Below, piece by piece: positions 1 to 7,839 of a stretch of 41,804 nucleotides of DNA. The stretch covers positions 1-41,804 of the forward strand of contig JALOLK010000004.1 in assembly GCA_025456015.1 (NCBI GenBank), read 5' to 3'. The notes under the pieces are model-generated. The model saw only the letters and a list, made by a program, of their open reading frames with translations. It searched no databases and was not told the origin of the DNA. Made by a program: the position numbers and the translations under genes. Every line of letters starts with the position of its first letter. Position 1 is the first letter of the stretch. Source of the stretch: Candidatus Nanopelagicales bacterium (GTDB lineage Bacteria; Actinomycetota; Actinomycetes; S36-B12; CAIYMF01).

Positions 1-533
1 ACCCCGCGGACCGCGAGCGGGGCGCCCACGACGAAGCCCGGGGCCTCGCGCCCGTCGGTGTAGCGGATGGTGGTGTACGTCCAGGCCTGCCGCTGGTTGC
101 CGGCCACCACCCGGCGCAGCTGCTCGGGCACGCTGGCCTCGGAGACCAGGTTCGTGCCGCGCTCCGGGGTGGCGTTGAGCCCGCCGGGCTCGGTGGAGAG
201 CATGAGCACCTCGAACAGGCCGGCCTGTGCCCCCCGCGCGCCCATCGCCGCGACGACGGCGTCGATGCGCCGCGAGGCCGTGAGGTCGTTGTCCTGCGCG
301 CTCGAGGCATCGAGCAGCCGCTGCGCCTCGCTGCGGGCGGCCGTCGCCTCGGCCCGGGCGCTGGCCTCCTTGGCCCCCAGCACACCTGCGGAGATGCGCC
401 CGAGCAGGAACGGGATGAGCACGACGATCACCAGCGTCGAGCCCAGCACGGTGGTGGCCACGACCCGGAACCGCAGGGACCGCCGCCACCGGTTGGCGAT
501 CGCCCGCGGGAGGGTGGCCGGGCCCAGGGCCAT
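1..533 (-). CDS. mtrB: Sensor histidine kinase MtrB, N-terminal part, cut by window edge
   Basis: Membrane sensor kinase partner of the response regulator just upstream. Only about the first 177 residues are present; the gene runs off the left edge, so HAMP, dimerisation and ATPase domains are not visible. Reading minus from the ATG at 533-531, a basic N-terminus is followed by a hydrophobic segment at about residues 22-44, which is TM1, and then an Ala/Glu-rich extracytoplasmic stretch. The start overlaps the mtrA stop in a TGATG arrangement, so translation is coupled. In actinobacteria MtrAB controls cell-wall hydrolases and division, and lpqB usually follows mtrB; that gene would lie outside the window. 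The identity rests on position and N-terminal layout, since no catalytic motif is visible. Confidence 0.88.
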   Translation of the reverse strand, partial: MALGPATLPRAIANRWRRSLRFRVVATTVLGSTLVIVVLIPFLLGRISAGVLGAKEASARAEATAARSEAQRLLDASSAQDNDLTASRRIDAVVAAMGARGAQAGLFEVLMLSTEPGGLNATPERGTNLVSEASVPEQLRRVVAGNQRQAWTYTTIRYTDGREAPGFVVGAPLAVRG

Positions 534-1210
534 CAGGGCGGTCCGGCGCGGTAGCCCACGCCGCGCACGGTCACGATCACCTCGGGGTGCTCCGGGTCCC
601 GCTCGACCTTGCCGCGCAGGCGCTGGACGTGGACGTTCACCAGCCGGGTGTCCCCGGCGTGCCGGTACCCCCACACGTCGGCGAGCAGCTGCTCGCGTGA
701 GAACGCGTGGCCCGGCCGACCGGCCAGCGCGGCGAGCAGGTCGAACTCCAGGGGGGTCACCGAGATGGGCCGGTCCCCGCGCATGACGGTGTGGGCGCCG
801 ACGTCGATGAGCAGGTCGCCGATCGCGAGCACCTCGTTCGCGCGCTCCTCGAGGCGGCGCAGCCGCGCCTGGATGCGCGCGACCAGCTCCTTGGGCTTGA
901 ACGGCTTGACGACGTAGTCGTCCGCGCCGGACTGCAGGCCCTCGACGACGTCGACGGTGTCCCCGCGGGCGGTGAGCATGACGATCGGCACCCCGGACTC
1001 GGAGCGCAGCTGGCGGCACACGGCCAGGCCGTCGAGGCCCGGCAGCATGAGGTCGAGCAGGACGAGGTCGGGGTTGTCGCGGTGGAACGCCGGCAGGGCG
1101 TCCCGGCCGTCGTAGCAGAACGACGCCTCCATGCCCTCGCTGCGCAGCACGATCCCGAGCATCTCGGCGAGGTCGGTGTCGTCATCGACGACGAGCACGC
1201 GCGGCTTCAC
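533..1210 (-). CDS. mtrA: DNA-binding response regulator MtrA (OmpR/PhoB type)
   Basis: Two-component response regulator of 225 residues, the usual MtrA length. The receiver domain (about 1-118) opens with a hydrophobic strand and an acidic DDD triad at about 10-12. The phospho-acceptor is Asp53 in LLDLMLPG, and the conserved Lys is in VVKPF near 102. The C-terminal winged helix ends in the family signature VRGVGYRAG. I chose the GTG at 1210-1208 because the protein then begins MKPRVLVVDD, as in the family; upstream in-frame codons give low-complexity sequence. No clear Shine-Dalgarno is seen. A GACCAT hexamer lies 7 nt upstream, compatible with a leaderless mRNA. The gene is transcribed with mtrB and diverges from the DUF4129/MoxR operon across a 65-bp gap. 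It probably regulates wall hydrolases. Confidence 0.96.
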   Translation of the reverse strand: MKPRVLVVDDDTDLAEMLGIVLRSEGMEASFCYDGRDALPAFHRDNPDLVLLDLMLPGLDGLAVCRQLRSESGVPIVMLTARGDTVDVVEGLQSGADDYVVKPFKPKELVARIQARLRRLEERANEVLAIGDLLIDVGAHTVMRGDRPISVTPLEFDLLAALAGRPGHAFSREQLLADVWGYRHAGDTRLVNVHVQRLRGKVERDPEHPEVIVTVRGVGYRAGPP

Positions 1211-1251
1211 GTCACGAATGGTCGCACCTGCCCGCAGCGACTTGCCACAGG

Positions 1252-1275
1252 TCGTCCACATGGGACGATCGGGAC
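1252..1275. promoter_or_regulatory. Divergent promoter region with inverted repeat between mtrA and the MoxR operon
   Basis: The only space between the divergent mtrA and membrane-protein operons is 1211-1275. It holds a perfect inverted repeat, TCGTCC (1252-1257), five bases, GGACGA (1263-1268). GACGAT at 1264-1269 sits 6 nt before the ATG at 1276, the position of a -10 box for a leaderless transcript. A dimeric repressor or activator bound here could affect both operons. The site is seen directly; its role is inferred. Confidence 0.4.
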
Positions 1276-2517
1276 ATGTCGCAACAGCCGCCGGCCGGGG
1301 CCGGGCCTGCGGGTCCGCCGAGTCGTCCGACCACGCCACCGGGTGCCTGGGCACCGCCGAGTGGGTGGTCCCCCGAGCAGCCGCCGGCCTGGCCGCAGCC
1401 GGGGGCCGGACAGGCCCCGGGGTACGCGGCACCGCCCGGGTACGGCGCACCGGCCGGGTACGGCGGCGCGCCGGTGGGGCCCTCCGCCACGCAGCCGCCC
1501 GCGCCGTACGGCCAGCCCCTCTACGGCCAGCCGCAGCACCCCTGGACCCCACCCCCGCAGGCCCCCAAGCCCGGCATCGTGCCGCTGCGCCCGCTCGGCG
1601 TGGGCGAGCTGCTCGACGGGGCGCTGGGCCTCATCCGCAGCAACCCGCGCACGGTGCTGGGCCTGGCCGCCGCGATCTCGGCGGTATCCGCGCTCGTGCA
1701 GACCGTTGGCCTGTGGATCGGCCTGTCCGCGCTGGGCCTGACCTCGCTGGAGGCCACCAGCAGCGGCGACGTCGTCGCCGACCTCACCGGCCTGCTCGGC
1801 ACCACCGTGGCCCAGCTCGTCCCGGCGATCATCGCCGGGTTCCTCACCGTGCTGGCCAGCGGGCTGTTCATCGTGCTCGTCGCCGCGGCCGTGCTCGGCC
1901 GGCGCCTCGACGGCGGGCAGGCGTGGGCCGAGCTGCGGCCGCGGCTCGGCCCGCTGGTGGTGCTGACCCTGCTGCTGTTCCTCGCGGGGCTGGTGGTCAT
2001 CGGGGGACTGCTCGGCGTCGTGCTGGCGCTGGTCGCGCTCCTCGGCGGCTGGGCCGCCCTGCCCGGGGTGCTGCTGGTGCTCGCCGGCGGCGTCCTGGTG
2101 GTCTACGCCTACGTGCGGCTGGCGCTGGCCTCGCCGGCCCTGGTCATCGAGGGCATCGGGCCCATGGCCGCCGTGCGCCGCTCGTGGGCCCTGGTCCGCG
2201 GCTCGTGGTGGCGCATCGCCGGGATCCTGCTGCTGTCGGCCATCATCACCAACCTGCTGGCGACGGTGGTGAGCGTGCCGATCACGACGATCGCGATGGT
2301 GGCCACCGGGTTCAACGAGTCGATGCTGCCCACGGTGCTCGCGGCCGGCATCGCCACCCTGGTCTCCGGCATCGTGACGCTGCCGTTCAGCGCCGCGGTG
2401 ACCGGCCTGCTCTACACCGATTTGCGCATGCGGCGCGAGGCGTTGGACATCGCGCTGGTCTCCGCGGGCGTGGACCCGGCAGGCGACCCGCTGGCGCCCT
2501 ACCGCCGCGGTCGCTGA
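1276..2517 (+). CDS. Pro/Gly-rich polytopic membrane protein (glycerophosphoryl diester phosphodiesterase membrane-domain-like)
   Basis: 413 residues. The first ~95 are a low-complexity Pro/Gly/Ala/Gln/Tyr cytoplasmic tail with PAGYG-like repeats. A conserved segment, PLRPLGVGELLDGALGLIR, then leads into several long hydrophobic stretches, about six predicted membrane segments from residue ~125 to ~390. This layout is typical of an actinobacterial membrane family found next to DUF4129, MoxR and DUF58 genes and related to the membrane domain of some glycerophosphodiester phosphodiesterases; no phosphodiesterase catalytic domain is present. First gene of the operon, ending one base before the GTG of the next gene. 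It may be a membrane scaffold for the MoxR/DUF58 system, but its function is unknown. The ATG start is preceded by GGGAC rather than a proper Shine-Dalgarno. Confidence 0.8.
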   Translation: MSQQPPAGAGPAGPPSRPTTPPGAWAPPSGWSPEQPPAWPQPGAGQAPGYAAPPGYGAPAGYGGAPVGPSATQPPAPYGQPLYGQPQHPWTPPPQAPKPGIVPLRPLGVGELLDGALGLIRSNPRTVLGLAAAISAVSALVQTVGLWIGLSALGLTSLEATSSGDVVADLTGLLGTTVAQLVPAIIAGFLTVLASGLFIVLVAAAVLGRRLDGGQAWAELRPRLGPLVVLTLLLFLAGLVVIGGLLGVVLALVALLGGWAALPGVLLVLAGGVLVVYAYVRLALASPALVIEGIGPMAAVRRSWALVRGSWWRIAGILLLSAIITNLLATVVSVPITTIAMVATGFNESMLPTVLAAGIATLVSGIVTLPFSAAVTGLLYTDLRMRREALDIALVSAGVDPAGDPLAPYRRGR

Positions 2518-2518
2518 C

Positions 2519-3178
2519 GTGCCCGCCGTGGGGGGGATGCGGCTGCCGGGTGAGGTCCCGGTGGACCTCACCGGCGAGCAGGGCCGGGCGCTGGCCCGCC
2601 GCGAGCTGGCCGACCCCGCCTACCGCGCCGCCGAGCCGAGCCTGCTGCAGCAGGCCATCGGCTGGGTGGTCGAGCGCGTGCAGCGCCTGGTCGAGCAGGC
2701 CGGCGAGGCCGCCCCGGGCGGGTGGCTGGGGATCCTGGGCCTGGTCACCCTCGTGGTGCTGGCCGTGCTGTTCCTGCGCTGGCGGCTGGGGCCGGTGCGT
2801 GGCGCCGCCGGCGTGACGTTCGCCGTCGACCCGAGCATCACCGCCGCCGAGTACCGGCAGCAGGCGGCCGGGCACGCCGCCGCCGGGGCGTGGGACGCCG
2901 CCCTGCGGGCCAGGATGCGTGCGCTGGTCCGCGGCGCGCAGGAGCGTGGCCTGGTCGACGCCCAGCCCGGGTGGACCGCCGACGAGGTGGCCCGGGCGCT
3001 GGGCGGGCACGCCCCGCAGGACCGGGCGCTGCTGGACCGGGCGGCCACCGCATTCGACGAGGTCGCCTACGGCGGACGCCCCGCGACGGGCGCTGCCTAC
3101 CGCGCGGTGGCCGCGGCCGACGACCGGATCGCCCTGCTCCCCGCCGCCGGGCCGAGCGCAGCGGCGGACCAGCCGTGA
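2519..3178 (+). CDS. DUF4129 domain protein, single-pass membrane
   Basis: 219 residues. An N-terminal part with LARRELADPAYR and a Leu/Gln/Trp-rich helix is followed by one membrane segment at about 72-92 (GILGLVTLVVLAVLFLRW) and then a cytoplasmic DUF4129 region rich in Ala, containing AAAGAWDAALRARMRALV and the GWTADEVARAL element. In transglutaminase-type proteins this domain forms the C-terminal tail. As a stand-alone gene it travels with MoxR and DUF58 in actinobacteria. The GTG start at 2519 is one base after the previous stop, and an in-frame ATG at 2537 is an alternative. Its stop overlaps the next start (GTGA). Probably part of a membrane complex served by the MoxR ATPase; biochemical function unknown. 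Confidence 0.85.
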   Translation: MPAVGGMRLPGEVPVDLTGEQGRALARRELADPAYRAAEPSLLQQAIGWVVERVQRLVEQAGEAAPGGWLGILGLVTLVVLAVLFLRWRLGPVRGAAGVTFAVDPSITAAEYRQQAAGHAAAGAWDAALRARMRALVRGAQERGLVDAQPGWTADEVARALGGHAPQDRALLDRAATAFDEVAYGGRPATGAAYRAVAAADDRIALLPAAGPSAAADQP

Positions 3179-4389
3179 GCGGTGCCCTGCTGCGCCCGGC
3201 GACGCCCCGGACCGCCGTGGGCGAGCGCACCCGGTTGGATCGGCTGCTCGCCTGGCGACCCACCCGACGCACGCTGGCCGTGGCCGGCCTCGTGCTGCTG
3301 GCCCTCGTCGTGCTCGTCGTCACGGCCCCGCCGCGCACCGGCTCGCTGGACCCGGCCGCGGTGGATCCCGGCGGCTCCCGGGCGCTGGCCAACCTCCTGC
3401 GCGACCAGGGCGTGACCGTCGCGGACGTGCGACGCACCGACGAGGCCGCCGCGGCCGCCGCCGGGGCCACCGTGCTGGTGACCGACCCGTTCCTGCCGAC
3501 GCCGGCGATGCTCGACGAGGTGCTCGCCGCCGGCCCGCGCCGGGTCGTGCTGCTCGAGGCCACCCCCGGCAGCCCCGCCCTCGACCGCCTCGCCGCCGGC
3601 GTGGAGGTCGCCGACCTCGCCGGCGACGACGCCGTCGCGCCGGCCTGCACGCTGCCCGAGGCCGAGGCCGCCGGGGACGCCCGGCTGCCCGGGGTGCGCT
3701 ACGACGCCCGGGCCTGGTCCGGCACCGGCGCCGCCTGCTACGACCGCGCCGAGCGCGCGGGGCTCGTGGTGCTGCCGGCCACCGCGAGCCGGCCGGAGGT
3801 GGTCCTGCTCGGCAGCCGCGCGCCGCTGACGAACGAGGACCTCGACGAGGCCGGCAACGCAGCGCTGGCCATGAACCTGCTCGGCACCACCGACCGGGTC
3901 GCCTGGTGGCGTCCGACCCTGGCGGACCCGGCGCTGGTCGGTGCGGCGTCGGCGAGCCTGCGCTCGCTGCTGCCCCCCTGGGTGCTGCCGGTCGTGGTGC
4001 AGCTCGGGATCGCCAGCCTGGTGGTCGCGCTGTGGCGGGGCCGGCGGCTCGGGCCCCTCGTCGTCGAGCCGCTGCCGGTGGTGGTGCGAGCCGGGGAGAC
4101 CGCCGCCGGGCACGGCCGGCTGCTGCACGCCCAGCACGCGCGTGGCGAGGCCGCCGAGCACCTGCGGGCCGCGGCCCGCACGAGGGCCGCCCGACGGCTG
4201 GGCGTTGCGGCGGGCGCGGACCCGTCCGGCCTGGTCGGGGCCGTGGCCACCCGGACCGGCCGGGCGCCCGGGGCGATCGGCGCGCTGCTGTACGGTCCGG
4301 AGCCGGCCGACGACGCCGCGCTGGTCCGGCTGGACCATGACCTCGCCGAGCTGCTCGGCGCGATCGGGATGGAGGTGGGTGGCCGATGA
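3175..4389 (+). CDS. DUF4350 domain membrane protein
   Basis: 404 residues from a GTG that overlaps the DUF4129 stop (GTGA). A basic cytoplasmic start leads to a membrane segment at about 33-51. An extracytoplasmic DUF4350 domain (about 55-240) follows, with the family's SRALANLLRDQGVTV element, a TVLVTDPFL strand and an NEDLDEAGNAALAMNLLG stretch. A second membrane segment near 265-285 leads to a cytoplasmic tail with a basic WRGRRLGPLVVEPLP motif. This two-TM layout is standard for DUF4350 proteins, which are always found beside DUF4129, MoxR and DUF58. The ligand is unknown; the external domain resembles GATase/Rossmann-like folds, so it may sense or present a substrate. The stop overlaps the moxR start (ATGA), so all four genes are likely coupled. 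Confidence 0.87.
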   Translation: MSGALLRPATPRTAVGERTRLDRLLAWRPTRRTLAVAGLVLLALVVLVVTAPPRTGSLDPAAVDPGGSRALANLLRDQGVTVADVRRTDEAAAAAAGATVLVTDPFLPTPAMLDEVLAAGPRRVVLLEATPGSPALDRLAAGVEVADLAGDDAVAPACTLPEAEAAGDARLPGVRYDARAWSGTGAACYDRAERAGLVVLPATASRPEVVLLGSRAPLTNEDLDEAGNAALAMNLLGTTDRVAWWRPTLADPALVGAASASLRSLLPPWVLPVVVQLGIASLVVALWRGRRLGPLVVEPLPVVVRAGETAAGHGRLLHAQHARGEAAEHLRAAARTRAARRLGVAAGADPSGLVGAVATRTGRAPGAIGALLYGPEPADDAALVRLDHDLAELLGAIGMEVGGR

Positions 4390-5342
4390 CGGATGCCGAT
4401 CCGCGGGAGCCGCTGCTGGCGGTGCGGGCCGAGGTGGGCAAGGCCGTGGTGGGCCAGGACGCCGCGGTGACCGGGCTCATCATCGCGCTGCTGTGCCGGG
4501 GCCACGTGCTGCTCGAGGGGGTGCCGGGCACCGCGAAGACCCTCATGGTCCGGGCCCTGGCCGCGAGCCTGGCGCTGGACCACAAGCGCGTGCAGTTCAC
4601 GCCCGACCTCATGCCCGGCGACGTCACCGGCTCGCTGGTCTACGACAACCGGACCGCCGCCTTCTCGTTCCGGCCCGGCCCGGTCTTCACCAACCTGCTG
4701 CTCGCCGACGAGATCAACCGCACGCCGCCGAAGACGCAGGCGGCCCTGCTCGAGGTGATGGAGGAGGCGCAGGTCAGCGTGGATGGCACGCCCCGCCCGC
4801 TGCCCGACCCCTTCCTCGTCGCGGCCACCCAGAACCCGATCGAGTACGAGGGCACCTACCCGCTGCCCGAGGCGCAGCTGGACCGGTTCCTGCTCATGCT
4901 GAGCGTGCCGCTGCCCGAGCGCGACGCCGAGTTCGGCGTGCTGGCCCGCCACCTCGGCGGCTTCGACCCCCGCGACCTGGCCACCGTGGGCCTGACCCCC
5001 GTGGCCACCGCCGAGGACCTCGCGCGGGCCCGCGCGGCTGTCGCCCAGGTGCGGGTCGCCCCGGAGGTGGCCGCCTACGTGGTCGACCTGGTGCGGGCCA
5101 CCCGCGCCGCCCCCTCGGCCCGGCTCGGGGTCTCCCCGCGCGGGGCGATCGCCCTGGTCCGGACCGGTCAGGCCTGGGCCTGGCTGTCCGGCCGCGACTT
5201 CGTGACCCCCGACGACGTCAAGGCGCTGGCCCGCCCGGCCCTGCGCCACCGCATCCAGGTCCGCCCGGAGGCCGAGCTCGAGGGCGTGACCGCGGACACC
5301 ATCGTCGCCTCCGTGCTGGGCAGCGTCCCGGTCCCCCGCTGA
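4386..5342 (+). CDS. MoxR-family AAA+ ATPase
   Basis: 318 residues, full family length. Walker A is GVPGTAKT at residues 45-52, Walker B is LLLADE at about 104-109 followed by INRTPPKTQAALLEVMEE, and the sensor region ATQNPIEYEGTYPLPEAQLDRF lies at about 148-168. These are diagnostic for MoxR proteins: hexameric cytoplasmic chaperone-like ATPases that remodel or insert cofactors into partner proteins, usually ones with von Willebrand/DUF58 domains. The C-terminal lid domain, with SPRGAIALVRTGQAWAWL, is intact. It starts inside the DUF4350 stop and ends 7 bases before DUF58. Together with DUF58 it is probably the energy-using core of the operon. The target is unknown. Confidence 0.95.
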   Translation: MTDADPREPLLAVRAEVGKAVVGQDAAVTGLIIALLCRGHVLLEGVPGTAKTLMVRALAASLALDHKRVQFTPDLMPGDVTGSLVYDNRTAAFSFRPGPVFTNLLLADEINRTPPKTQAALLEVMEEAQVSVDGTPRPLPDPFLVAATQNPIEYEGTYPLPEAQLDRFLLMLSVPLPERDAEFGVLARHLGGFDPRDLATVGLTPVATAEDLARARAAVAQVRVAPEVAAYVVDLVRATRAAPSARLGVSPRGAIALVRTGQAWAWLSGRDFVTPDDVKALARPALRHRIQVRPEAELEGVTADTIVASVLGSVPVPR

Positions 5343-5349
5343 GACCGCC

Positions 5350-6774
5350 ATGGTGCTGACCGGTCGGGCCGCCCTCGTGGCGCTGCTCGCCGCCGGCGTG
5401 GTCGGCGGCCTGGTCGCCGCCGGGCTCGCCGGGTGGGCGGCGGTGGCGCTGGCCACCGGGGCCGTGCTGCTGCTGGTGCTCGGCGACACGCTCGCGGCGG
5501 CCTCCCCGCGCGCGCTGCACATCACGCGCAGCGGCGATCGCAGCGTGCGGCTCGGCGAGGTCGCCGAGGTGGTGCTGGCGGTGCGCAACGGCGGCTCGCG
5601 GCGGTGGCAGGGCATGGTGCGCGACGCCTGGGCGCCGACCGCGGGGGCTCAGGTGCAGGGACGCCCGGACGACCGGGTGGCGCTCGACCTGGCCCCCGGC
5701 CAGCTCGTCCGGGTCCCGGTGGCGCTGCGTCCGACCCGGCGGGGCGACCGGCCGACCGACCGGATCACGGCCCGCGCCCTGGGCCCGCTGGGCCTGGCCG
5801 GCCGGCAGCGCAGCATGCGCGCCGACTGGACGGTCCGCACCCTGCCGCCGTTCACCTCCCGCCGGCACCTGCCGTCCCGGCTGGCCCGGCTGCGCGACAT
5901 GGACGGCCGGCAGGCGATCGCGGTGCGCGCGCAGGGCACCGAGTTCGACTCGCTGCGCGAGTACGTGCCCGGCGACGACGTCCGCGCGATCGACTGGCGG
6001 GCCACGGCGCGGGCCGCCGACGTCATGGTGCGCACCTGGCGGCCGGAGCGTGACCGGCGCGTGGTGCTGGTGCTGGACACCGGGCGCACGAGCGCGGCAC
6101 GGATCGGCGACGAGACGCGGCTGGACCTCGCGATGGACGCCGCCCTGCTGCTGGCGGCCCTGGCCAGCCGTGCCGGGGACCGGGTGGACCTGCTCGCGCA
6201 CGACCGGCGCACCCGCGCGCAGGTCAGCGGCGGGCCTGGTCCCGCCCTGCTGCCCACGCTCGTCGAGGCCATGACCGACCTCGAGCCGGAGCTCACCGAG
6301 ACCGACGCCCGCGGCCTGGTCGCCGCCGTGCTCGCCCGGGTGCGCAAGCGTGCGCTCGTGGTGGTCCTCACGACGCTGGACCGGGCCCCGATGGAGGAGG
6401 GCCTGCTCCCGGCGCTCCCGGCGCTCACCGCCCGGCACATGGTGGTGCTCGCCGCGGTCCGGACCCCGCACGCGGCCGCCGCCCCCCTTCCCGCGAACTC
6501 TTCCGATCTTGCTCAACTCTCCGGGAGTGCGGGGAGAGCCGAGCAAGATCGGGAGAGTCTGCGGGGGTGGGGTGGGGCGGGTGGGGGCGGGGGTGGGGCG
6601 GATGCGGCGTCCACGTACGCCCGGGCCGCCGAGGCCCGCGCCGACCTGGACCGGGCCCACGTGGCCGCCAAGCTGGCCCGGATGGGCGTGCGCGTGGTCG
6701 AGGCCGAGCCGGCCGACCTGGCCCCGCGGCTGGCCGACGCGTACCTCGACCTCAAGCAGCAGGGCAAGCTGTAG
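5350..6774 (+). CDS. DUF58 (vWA-like) membrane protein carrying an inserted palindromic segment
   Basis: 474 residues. Two N-terminal hydrophobic segments (about 5-25 and 31-48) are followed by a beta-rich region and the DUF58 core with GTEFDSLREYVPGDDVRAIDWR at about 197-218, the family signature. A vWA-like part follows with VVLVLDTGRTS (Asp in a MIDAS-like position). Usual partner of the MoxR ATPase upstream. The oddity is residues ~383-418, a Ser/Gln/Gly-rich patch ending in a long glycine run. It is encoded by an inverted repeat plus G-rich tail (6497-6600). It falls between the VVVLAAVR strand and the conserved C-terminal ARAAEARADLDRAHV helix, where homologues have a short loop. The reading frame is kept through it, so the gene looks functional. 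Stop is TAG at 6772-6774. Confidence 0.92.
   Translation: MVLTGRAALVALLAAGVVGGLVAAGLAGWAAVALATGAVLLLVLGDTLAAASPRALHITRSGDRSVRLGEVAEVVLAVRNGGSRRWQGMVRDAWAPTAGAQVQGRPDDRVALDLAPGQLVRVPVALRPTRRGDRPTDRITARALGPLGLAGRQRSMRADWTVRTLPPFTSRRHLPSRLARLRDMDGRQAIAVRAQGTEFDSLREYVPGDDVRAIDWRATARAADVMVRTWRPERDRRVVLVLDTGRTSAARIGDETRLDLAMDAALLLAALASRAGDRVDLLAHDRRTRAQVSGGPGPALLPTLVEAMTDLEPELTETDARGLVAAVLARVRKRALVVVLTTLDRAPMEEGLLPALPALTARHMVVLAAVRTPHAAAAPLPANSSDLAQLSGSAGRAEQDRESLRGWGGAGGGGGGADAASTYARAAEARADLDRAHVAAKLARMGVRVVEAEPADLAPRLADAYLDLKQQGKL
6497..6600. repeat. Long imperfect inverted repeat with G-rich tail, inside the DUF58 gene
   Basis: Arm 6497-6522 and arm 6533-6558 are 26 bp each and pair at 23 of 26 positions, with a 10-nt loop (6523-6532). 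Each arm contains GATC. Five nt after the second arm a G-rich tract starts (6563-6600) with many runs of 3-5 G separated by single T or C; a C-rich stretch (6482-6496) precedes the first arm. The G-runs could form G-quadruplexes on the plus strand. The same architecture recurs at 38742-38880. This looks like a palindromic repeat element that landed in a tolerated loop of DUF58. No transposase is nearby. Confidence 0.75.
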
Positions 6775-6789
6775 GTCGGCCGGGGCGGG

Positions 6790-7791
6790 TCAGCCGGCGG
6801 TCGGGGCCAGCTCGGTGACCGCGCCGTCGGCGGTGACGTCACCGGTGTAGCCGGCCGCGGCGGCGCGGCGGCCGTAGGTCCCGACGTAGGCCAGGAACCC
6901 CGCCAGGGCGAGGACACCGATCCCGATGCGCGCCCAGGTCGGCAGCCCCGACGGCGTGACGAACGCCTCGATCAGGCCCGAGACGGCCAGCACCACGACC
7001 AGGCCCAGGGCGATGCCCACGGCCGCCCGACCCTCGGTGGCCAGCGCCACGGACCGGGGCCGCGGGCCCGGGTCGATCCACTGCCAGCCCAGCCGCATGC
7101 CGGCCCCGGCGGCCACGAACACGGCGGTCAGCTCGAGCAGGCCGTGCGGGGTGATGAGGCCGAAGAACAGGTCGGCCCGGCCGTTGGCCGCCATGAGGCC
7201 ACCGACGATGCCCACGTTCACCGCGTTCTGCGCGAGCACCCAGACCGCGGGCAGCACGAAGAACCCCCCGGCCACGAGGACCAGGGCGGAGACCCACGCG
7301 TTGTTCGTCCACACCTGCGCGGCGAACGCGCCGGCGGCGTCCGAGGAGTAGTAGGCCTCGAAGTCCTCGGTGACGAGTTGGCGGACGGCCTCGGGCGGGG
7401 CGATCGCGGCCTGCACGTCCGGGTTGCGGGCGACCCAGGCCCCAACCAGGAAGCCGACCGCGAGGAACCCCGCGGCCGCGGACGCCCACCACCATCGCGC
7501 GCGCCACACCGCGGCCGGGAAACCGACGCGGAAGAAGCGCACGAACTCCCCGCGCAGGCTCGGCTGGGTGCCGGTGACCCGGGAGCGAGCCTGGGCGACC
7601 AGCTGGGTGAGCCGGCCGACCACGGTCGGGTCCGGGGCGGCGCTGCGCACCATCGACAGGTGGGTGCCAGTGCGCTGGTAGAGGTCGACGAGCTCGGTGA
7701 CCTCGCTGCCGCGCAGCCGGCGCCGGCTGGTCAGCTCGGCGAGCCGGTCCCAGCTCGGGCCGTGCTCGCGCACGAACGCGTCGAGGTCCAC
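6790..7791 (-). CDS. Stage II sporulation protein M (SpoIIM/DUF95) family membrane protein
   Basis: 333 residues from the GTG at 7791. The N-terminus MDLDAFVREHGPSWDRLAEL and the following helix with DLYQRTGTHLSMVRS are typical of the actinobacterial SpoIIM family. The membrane part spans about residue 110 to 320 with five or six hydrophobic segments, including NAVNVGIVGGLMAANG and LITPHGLLELTAVFVAAGAGMRLGW, where the PHG..E signature is the family mark. These proteins are not restricted to sporulators; here it belongs to the MoxR/DUF58/RDD neighbourhood, suggesting an envelope-homeostasis role rather than sporulation. A TACGCT hexamer 7 nt upstream of the GTG supports this start and a leaderless transcript. 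It converges on the DUF58 gene with a 15-bp gap. Confidence 0.92.
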   Translation of the reverse strand: MDLDAFVREHGPSWDRLAELTSRRRLRGSEVTELVDLYQRTGTHLSMVRSAAPDPTVVGRLTQLVAQARSRVTGTQPSLRGEFVRFFRVGFPAAVWRARWWWASAAAGFLAVGFLVGAWVARNPDVQAAIAPPEAVRQLVTEDFEAYYSSDAAGAFAAQVWTNNAWVSALVLVAGGFFVLPAVWVLAQNAVNVGIVGGLMAANGRADLFFGLITPHGLLELTAVFVAAGAGMRLGWQWIDPGPRPRSVALATEGRAAVGIALGLVVVLAVSGLIEAFVTPSGLPTWARIGIGVLALAGFLAYVGTYGRRAAAAGYTGDVTADGAVTELAPTAG

Positions 7792-7839
7792 GTCGGCCAG
7801 CGTAGGGCGCCGCCGGCCCGGCCGCGGCAGGATGGCGCC
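7792..7839. promoter_or_regulatory. Divergent promoter region between SpoIIM-family and RDD genes
   Basis: The two start codons are only 48 bp apart. On the minus strand TACGCT (7804-7799) lies 7 nt before the SpoIIM GTG. On the plus strand CAGGAT (7828-7833) lies 6 nt before the RDD ATG. Both fit -10 boxes of leaderless mRNAs. No Shine-Dalgarno is visible for either gene. Confidence 0.45.

Noticed and set aside
6496-6600. Frameshift or sequencing error in the DUF58 gene
   Set aside because: The frame is kept and the conserved C-terminal helix resumes correctly after the segment; the inverted-repeat structure explains the odd composition.
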